This document shows, piece by piece, positions 7,515-11,447 of a DNA stretch of 11,447 nt. Made by a program: the position numbers and the translations under genes. Position 1 is the stretch's first letter, and each line of letters begins with the position of its first letter. A model generated the notes under the pieces. The model worked only from the letters and a program-made list of their open reading frames with translations, had not been told where the DNA came from and made no database searches. This stretch comes from an uncultured Clostridia bacterium. Lineage in GTDB: Bacteria; Bacillota; Clostridia; Christensenellales; Aristaeellaceae. The DNA is taken from NCBI GenBank assembly GCA_946409855.1, contig CAMJXZ010000072.1, positions 1 through 11,447 on the forward strand. Reading direction: 5' to 3'.

Positions 7515-7543
7515 AAAACACCGCCCAATTTGGGCGGTGTTTT
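7515..7543. terminator. Bidirectional intrinsic terminator between convergent symporter and glgA genes
   Basis: AAAACACCGCCCA (7515-7527) and TGGGCGGTGTTTT (7531-7543) are perfect reverse complements with a 3-base loop. The T-run at 7540-7543 serves plus-strand transcripts. The A-run at 7515-7518 becomes the U-run for glgA transcripts, whose stop is 15 bases away. Confidence 0.9.
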
Positions 7544-7557
7544 GTGGTTCAGCCGCT

Positions 7558-9060
7558 TTATTCTTTGGCTGCTTTGGGCTTTTCCTGGGCCGGTTTTTCC
7601 TGAACGGGTTTCTTCTCTTTGACCGGCTCCAGGGCGCTCTGGTACAGGTTCAGATAAACCTCCGCGGAGTGGTCCCAGCTGTAATCGCCCTCCATGCCGC
7701 GCTTCTGCAGCATGGCCCAGACATCCTTGCGCTTTTCGTAGAAGTACACGGCGCGGCGGATGGTGAACAGCATATCGTGGGCGTTGTAGTTGAAGAAGGT
7801 GAAGCCATTGCCGGCCCCGTTGGACTCGTTGTAGGACAGCACGGTGTCCCGCAGACCGCCGGTTTCCCGGACGACCGGGATGGTGCCGTAGCGAAGGGCC
7901 AGCATCTGGCTCAGCCCGCAGGGCTCAAACTGGCTGGGCATCAGGAAGATGTCCGCGCCGGCGTAGATCCGGTGGGAAAGCTGAATGTCCATCTGGAAGC
8001 GGGCGGCGACCCGGCCTGGATATTCCTGTTCGGCCCAGGAGAAGAGGTTAAAGTACTTGGCGTCTCCCATGCCCAGCACGACCAGCTGGATCTTTTCCTG
8101 CATCAGTTCCCCGATGATATAATCCACCAGGTCCAGGCCCTTCTGGTTGCTCAGCCGGCCGACCATGCCGATGATGGGAACGTCCGGGTCCACATGGAGG
8201 CCCAGCTGTTCCTGCAGGGCGCGCTTGTTGGCGGCCTTGCCGGTCATATCGTCCACGGTGTAGTGGGCGATGATCTGCTTATCGGTCGCCGGATCATAGT
8301 CCGTCATGTCGATGCCGTTGAGGACGCCGCTCAGATGCTCGCGGCGGGAACGGAGCAGGCCGTCCAGCCGTTCGCCGTAATAGGCGGTCTGGATTTCCTC
8401 GGCGTAGGAGGGGCTCACGGTGGTCACCTCGTCGGCGTAGACGATGCCGGCCTTCATGCAGTTCGCCGAGCCGTAATGCTCCAGCTTGTCGGAGGTAAAC
8501 AGGCTGTCGCCCAGGCCGAAGATGTCCTTGAACTGGTCGATGCCGAAGATGCCCTGATACTGCAGGTTATGGATGGTGAAGACGGTGCGGATGTGCTGAT
8601 ACTCGGGCAGATGGCTGTACTGGATCTTCAGCAGCGCCGGGATCATGCCGGTCTGCCAGTCGTTGGCGTGAATGATGTCGGGGAAGAAGTGCAGCAGGGG
8701 AAGGGCGTTCAGCACGCCGCGGCAGAAAAAGCCGAAACGCTCGTACTCGTCCCCGCCCATGCCGTAGATGTAGTTGCGGTCGAAATAGTATTTGTTGTCG
8801 ATGAAATACCAGGTGACGCCGTTCAGCTCCAGCGATTCGATGCCGCAGTACTGCCTGCGCCAGCCGAGCGTCACTTCAAAATCGACCACGTGCTTCATCC
8901 GGGAAACGTATTCATCCGGGATCGTGCCGTACAGCGGCAGAATGACGCGGACGTCATGGCCCTTTTTGGCCAGCACCGGCGCCAGGGCTCCGACGACGTC
9001 GGCCAGGCCACCGGTCTTGACGAATGGCACACACTCGCTGGCGGCAAAGAGAGTATTCAT
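7558..9060 (-). CDS. glgA: Glycogen synthase (ADP-glucose type, GT5)
   Basis: Transfers glucose from ADP-glucose to the non-reducing end of alpha-1,4-glucan in the cytoplasm. The N-terminus MNTLFAASECVPFVKTGGLA carries the ADP-glucose-binding KTGGL motif (residues 15-19). The GT-B C-terminal half shows IGMVGRLSNQKGLDL and the catalytic loop PSQFEPCGLSQ (375-385, with E379), then ETGGLRDTV. The protein is 500 residues where bacterial GlgA is usually near 480. The excess is a charged, proline-rich tail (about 478-500, repeating P-x-x-E-K units), unlike the conserved body. ATG 9060 is chosen because it gives the family N-terminus and has AAAGGAG at 9071-9077, ten bases upstream; an in-frame TTG at 9111 with its own AAAGGAG is an alternative. 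No glgB, glgC or glgP is in the window. It has its own promoter (9226-9254) and converges on the symporter gene. Confidence 0.96.
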   Translation of the reverse strand: MNTLFAASECVPFVKTGGLADVVGALAPVLAKKGHDVRVILPLYGTIPDEYVSRMKHVVDFEVTLGWRRQYCGIESLELNGVTWYFIDNKYYFDRNYIYGMGGDEYERFGFFCRGVLNALPLLHFFPDIIHANDWQTGMIPALLKIQYSHLPEYQHIRTVFTIHNLQYQGIFGIDQFKDIFGLGDSLFTSDKLEHYGSANCMKAGIVYADEVTTVSPSYAEEIQTAYYGERLDGLLRSRREHLSGVLNGIDMTDYDPATDKQIIAHYTVDDMTGKAANKRALQEQLGLHVDPDVPIIGMVGRLSNQKGLDLVDYIIGELMQEKIQLVVLGMGDAKYFNLFSWAEQEYPGRVAARFQMDIQLSHRIYAGADIFLMPSQFEPCGLSQMLALRYGTIPVVRETGGLRDTVLSYNESNGAGNGFTFFNYNAHDMLFTIRRAVYFYEKRKDVWAMLQKRGMEGDYSWDHSAEVYLNLYQSALEPVKEKKPVQEKPAQEKPKAAKE

Positions 9061-9070
9061 AAAAATGCAT

Positions 9071-9077
9071 CTCCTTT
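9071..9077 (-). promoter_or_regulatory. Ribosome binding site of glgA (ATG 9060)
   Basis: On the minus strand AAAGGAG lies ten bases before ATG 9060. A second identical AAAGGAG at 9120-9126 lies eight bases before an in-frame TTG at 9109-9111, which would add 17 residues (MYPCVLFPPLYQRRCIF). The family N-terminus favours the ATG. Confidence 0.65.
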
Positions 9078-9192
9078 GATATAATGGGGGAAAGAGAACA
9101 CACGGATACAACCGGGCTTCTCCTTTGGCCGGGAAGCCGCGGCGGTCAGCGGACGCGGCATTCGGAATCACCGCATTACGCGGCGACAATGT

Positions 9193-9249
9193 AAAAACCC
9201 GGCCATTTTTTTCCCTGTCGATACAAGGATAACATGAAAGACCGGGTTT
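9193..9249 (-). terminator. Terminator-like inverted repeat enclosing the glgA -10 region
   Basis: On the minus strand AAACCCGGTC (9249-9240) can pair with GGCCGGGTTT (9204-9195), ten base pairs with one G-U, and five T follow from 9197 to 9193. Inside the loop TCCTTGT and ACAGGGA can pair around ATCG, making a stacked second stem. The loop is long for an intrinsic terminator, so the call is tentative. The left arm overlaps the glgA -35 and spacer. Confidence 0.4.
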
Positions 9250-9254
9250 GTCAA
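9226..9254 (-). promoter_or_regulatory. Promoter of glgA, consensus -35 with extended -10
   Basis: Minus strand: TTGACA (9254-9249), a 17-base spacer, then TATCCT (9231-9226) preceded by TGT, an extended -10. Transcription should start near 9219, leaving a leader of about 160 bases before ATG 9060. The leader holds GC-rich inverted repeats (for example GCCGCG/CGCGGC around 9130-9165), but I recognise no riboswitch family. Confidence 0.75.
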
Positions 9255-9278
9255 TGTATGATTGCAGTAAATACAAAG

Positions 9279-9316
9279 GGAACACAAATTAGTTTTACAT
9301 TTATAATTTGTATTCC
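9279..9316 (-). terminator. AU-rich 13-base-pair hairpin after the nucleotidyltransferase gene
   Basis: Minus-strand GGAATACAAATTA (9316-9304) pairs with TAATTTGTGTTCC (9291-9279), 13 pairs including one G-U, with a 12-base loop, starting 6 bases after the stop codon. Only a weak T-rich stretch follows (CCCTTTGTATTTA). It may be a transcript-end or processing hairpin, or a DNA palindrome bound by a regulator. Confidence 0.4.
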
Positions 9317-9322
9317 GGCTGA

Positions 9323-10060
9323 TCAGCCCTTGATCCCCCGGTAGGTTTCCTGCACCAGGCGGTAGCTTTCCAGATTGCCGATGTCGTAGCGTTTCCCCGG
9401 CATCTCCATGCTGTGCACCGCGCTGTGTTTGCACATCCAGGCGACCAGGCTGCCCGGCGCGTCGGTGCCGCAGCCGTCGGCGATGGCGTCTTTGATCTTG
9501 CGGACGTCTTCCCGCTTGTAAAAGTAAAACGGCGGGGTGCACCAGTGGGATTTGGGCGCCGCGGGCTTTTCTTCCATGGAAAGCAGCAGGTCGTCCTCGC
9601 CCACCTCGGAAACGCCGCTCCTGGTGAGGCGCTTTTCATCCTCCTCGTAATAGCGCATCATGCAGGAGGTGCCCTTTTCGAGAGCGTACCGGATGAAGCG
9701 GGTCAGGCTGAAATCCAGCACATTGTCCCCGGCGATGATGAGCAGATCGTCGTCCAGATGCAGCCGGTCGACGGCGAACTGGATGTCGCAGACCGCGCCC
9801 AGACGGGTTTCGTTGCTGTCGGTGCCGTCGTCCGCCACGTTGATGGGAAGGGAATGCCCTTCGGCCCACTTTTCAAAATGATGGGCGAATTTGTGGTTGG
9901 AAATGACGATGTATTCGTCCATCAGGCCGCAGGTGTCGATATCGTCCAGCAGCCAGTCCAGGATGGTCTTTTCCCCGACCTTCAGAAGGGGCTTGGGGAA
10001 ATTCTCCGTCAAAGGATACAGGCGGGTGGCGTACCCCGCCGCGAGAATCATGCATTTCAT
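9323..10060 (-). CDS. Sugar-1-phosphate nucleotidyltransferase (NTP_transferase, RmlA/GlmU-like fold)
   Basis: Predicted to couple a sugar 1-phosphate with an NTP to give an NDP-sugar and pyrophosphate. Visible: the N-terminal nucleotide-binding loop MILAAGYATRLYPLTENFPK (residues 4-23; the usual GxGTR reads GYATR here), K23-P24, the metal site AGDNVLDF (110-117, with D112), the EEKP motif (163-166), and the C-terminal MPGKRYDIGNLESY. At 245 residues it is the short single-domain form without a hexapeptide acyltransferase tail. ATG 10060 is preferred because GAGGG lies seven bases upstream and the protein then begins at the conserved strand; the frame stays open upstream but overlaps the kinase gene. 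It starts 10 bases after the kinase stop. The pairing suggests that its substrate is the kinase product, possibly a uronic acid 1-phosphate. The base and sugar specificity cannot be read directly. Confidence 0.88.
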   Translation of the reverse strand: MKCMILAAGYATRLYPLTENFPKPLLKVGEKTILDWLLDDIDTCGLMDEYIVISNHKFAHHFEKWAEGHSLPINVADDGTDSNETRLGAVCDIQFAVDRLHLDDDLLIIAGDNVLDFSLTRFIRYALEKGTSCMMRYYEEDEKRLTRSGVSEVGEDDLLLSMEEKPAAPKSHWCTPPFYFYKREDVRKIKDAIADGCGTDAPGSLVAWMCKHSAVHSMEMPGKRYDIGNLESYRLVQETYRGIKG

Positions 10061-10070
10061 AGCGGCTCCC

Positions 10071-11246
10071 TCACTTCTGGTTGGCGATGCCGTCCGCACT
10101 GACGCACAGATGGAAGCTGTATTTGCCCTTCATATCCGGGTAAGCGGTCAGGTATTCCCGTTCCACCCGTTCCCGGATGCTGTCCGTTTTGTCCGGATCG
10201 ACCAGCGCCATGCAGCAGCCCTTGAAGCCGGCGCCGCTGAAGCGGCCGCCGTAGATGCCGGGGGTTTCCCGCATGATCTCGTACAGGCGGATCTGTTCCG
10301 GGGCGCCGGATTCCCAGTTGTGGATGCTGCTCCAGCCCGATTCAAAGGACAGCCGGCCGTACGTTTCCAGGTCGCCCCGGCGCCAGGCTTCTGCCCCCGC
10401 TTCCACGCGCCGGAACTCCGTGTACCAGTGTTCGCAGCGCCGGGCCCACTGCACGGGAAGACGGTCCTTGTAAGCCTGGTAAACGCTCCAGCTGACGTCC
10501 CGGGCGTTCGCCTGATTGAACTTGCCGTATTCATAGCCGGAGAAGGCCTGCAGGGCGTACACGCCGGCCCGAAGCTCATCCACCCGCATGTTGTATTTGC
10601 TCCCGGCCAGGGAGTGTTCCAGGCCGGAGAAGAAGATGGCGATGCGGTAAGGCTTCATGGCGGGGCTGGCGGGGATCAGCTCAAAATGATTGTCCCGGCA
10701 GTCCAGATACAGAAGATGATCCTTTTTGCTCAGCACCTCGCAGGACTGGTCCAGGGTGCCCACGTTGACGCCGACATAGTTCTTTTCCGCGTCAAAGGCC
10801 ACGTCGATCAGTTCCTGCGGCGGGAGGGCGATGCGGTTGACTTTGCACAGGGCGTCCAGGAAGGCCAGGATGACCGCGGCGGAGGAAGACAGGCCGCCGA
10901 TGGGCAGGGAGCCTTCGATCACCCCGCAGAGACCCACGGACAGGGCGTGATCCTTGCACAGGGCCCAGGTCGCGCCCCGCAGATAGTCCGCCCAGTCGCC
11001 GGTCTTCCCGCCGATTTCCCGGATGTGCCACTGGGCGCGCTTGGGAAACTGCAGGCTGGTCATTTCGATGACGCCGTTCTGCTTGGGCCGGAAAGCGATG
11101 TGGATGCCCTTGTCGATGGCCAGGCCGGTGATCTTCCCCAGATTGTGGTCGCTGTGGGCGCCGATGGGGCAGATGCGGTACGGGGAAAAGGAAATGCCTT
11201 CCGCGTCCCGGCCGTAGATTTCATGGAACTTTTCTTCGCAAAGCAT
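10071..11246 (-). CDS. GHMP sugar kinase, galactokinase superfamily, galacturonokinase-like
   Basis: Anomeric sugar kinase using ATP to make a sugar 1-phosphate in the cytoplasm. All three GHMP motifs are visible. Motif 1 is SPYRICPIGAHSDHNLG at residues 21-37, motif 2 is the phosphate loop PIGGLSSSAA at 115-124, and motif 3 is GGRFSGAGFKGCC at 333-345. The likely catalytic base is D166 in GTLDQS. Classical galactokinase has GRVNLIGEHTDY in motif 1. Here RICPIGAHSDH keeps the His and Asp but replaces the sugar-contacting Glu by Ala30. From memory, RICPxGAHxDH and the stretch around RAEHYF...EAWASGNLEEFGKL in plant galacturonokinase match this protein better than GalK does. Length (391) is normal. 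RBS AAGGAG lies about eight bases before the ATG. The gene is 41 bases downstream of a UDP-glucose dehydrogenase gene and 10 bases before a nucleotidyltransferase gene. The kinase family is firm; uronate specificity is an inference. Confidence 0.88.
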   Translation of the reverse strand: MLCEEKFHEIYGRDAEGISFSPYRICPIGAHSDHNLGKITGLAIDKGIHIAFRPKQNGVIEMTSLQFPKRAQWHIREIGGKTGDWADYLRGATWALCKDHALSVGLCGVIEGSLPIGGLSSSAAVILAFLDALCKVNRIALPPQELIDVAFDAEKNYVGVNVGTLDQSCEVLSKKDHLLYLDCRDNHFELIPASPAMKPYRIAIFFSGLEHSLAGSKYNMRVDELRAGVYALQAFSGYEYGKFNQANARDVSWSVYQAYKDRLPVQWARRCEHWYTEFRRVEAGAEAWRRGDLETYGRLSFESGWSSIHNWESGAPEQIRLYEIMRETPGIYGGRFSGAGFKGCCMALVDPDKTDSIRERVEREYLTAYPDMKGKYSFHLCVSADGIANQK

Positions 11247-11287
11247 GGCTCATTCTCCTTGTCCGTTATTGTTTTGATTGGGCGGGG

Positions 11288-11447
11288 TCAGTCCCTGCGG
11301 AACAGGTCGCGGGTATACACCTTTTCCTGAACGTCGTCCAGGACCGGGTCGTAGCGGTTGGCGATGATGCAGCCGCACATCTTTTTGAACTTCTTCAGGT
11401 CGTTGATCACCCGGCTGCCAAAGAACGTGGTGCCGTTTTCCAGCGTG
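11288..11447 (-). CDS. ugd: UDP-glucose 6-dehydrogenase, C-terminal end (5' cut by window edge)
   Basis: Only the last 52 residues plus the stop are present, on the minus strand, and the frame is open to the window edge. The ending KMCGCIIANRYDPVLDDV followed by EKVYTRDLFRRD is the typical C-terminus of UDP-glucose 6-dehydrogenase, which oxidises UDP-glucose to UDP-glucuronate with two NAD+. A related UDP-sugar dehydrogenase cannot be excluded from this fragment. It heads the visible part of an operon with the sugar kinase (41-base gap) and nucleotidyltransferase, pointing to uronic acid nucleotide-sugar supply for surface polysaccharide. Confidence 0.82.
   Translation of the reverse strand, partial: TLENGTTFFGSRVINDLKKFKKMCGCIIANRYDPVLDDVQEKVYTRDLFRRD

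Noticed and set aside
7537..9084. 515-codon open frame on the plus strand across glgA
   Set aside because: It is antisense to a clearly recognised glycogen synthase, its translation is rich in H, Q, V and G with no family pattern, and long antisense frames are common in GC-rich genes.
9080..9085. TATAAT on the plus strand
   Set aside because: There is no matching -35 at 16-18 bases and no plus-strand gene follows; it overlaps the leader of glgA.
9168..9542. Minus-strand frame running from inside the nucleotidyltransferase into the intergenic gap
   Set aside because: It overlaps the conserved nucleotidyltransferase in another frame, and the gap portion is better explained by promoter and hairpin elements.
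9891..11330. 479-codon open frame on the plus strand across the sugar kinase
   Set aside because: It is the shadow of the kinase gene, whose three GHMP motifs are intact on the other strand; it has no recognisable domain of its own.

Overview
The window reads as chromosomal DNA of a GC-rich low-branching Firmicute, most likely a gut or rumen Clostridia (class-level guess only). The reasons are AAAGGAG-type ribosome binding sites, a Firmicute-style split Wzz/BY-kinase pair (membrane adaptor and kinase as separate genes), an AlaX-like editing protein and intrinsic terminators. I see no tRNA, rRNA, CRISPR array, insertion sequence or phage gene, and no gene-free stretch above 300 bases; the longest gap is 9061-9322.

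Layout, plus strand. Positions 1-1313 hold the end of a capsule/exopolysaccharide chain-length regulator (cut by the window edge) and its partner tyrosine kinase, joined by a 4-base ATGA overlap and closed by a terminator at 1324-1350. Positions 1376-3583 hold an AlaX-like alanyl-tRNA editing protein and a CE2-like SGNH esterase 6 bases apart. A good extended -10 promoter at 3588-3616 then drives what looks like a three-gene operon: an NYN-domain protein with two C-terminal OST-HTH/LOTUS-like domains, a membrane-anchored GT2 glycosyltransferase, and a Na+/phosphate symporter with a PhoU-like tail. This operon ends at a bidirectional terminator at 7515-7543.

Layout, minus strand. Read right to left, the window begins with the last 52 residues of a UDP-glucose 6-dehydrogenase. 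It is followed by a GHMP sugar kinase and a sugar-1-phosphate nucleotidyltransferase (10-base gap). Then comes an AT-rich intergenic region and a separately promoted glycogen synthase, glgA, which converges on the symporter gene.

The most interesting point is the minus-strand sugar-nucleotide cluster. The kinase would be called galactokinase by most pipelines, but its first motif (PYRICPIGAHSDHNLG) and C-terminal half resemble, from memory, plant galacturonokinase more than GalK. The acidic residue normally contacting the galactose C6 hydroxyl is replaced by alanine. Next to a UDP-glucose dehydrogenase and a nucleotidyltransferase, this suggests a uronic-acid salvage route (uronate to uronate-1-phosphate to UDP-uronate) supplying surface polysaccharide. 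A second point is the region between the nucleotidyltransferase and glgA. There the glgA promoter -10 lies in the loop of a terminator-like inverted repeat, so only read-through transcripts from upstream could form the full hairpin.
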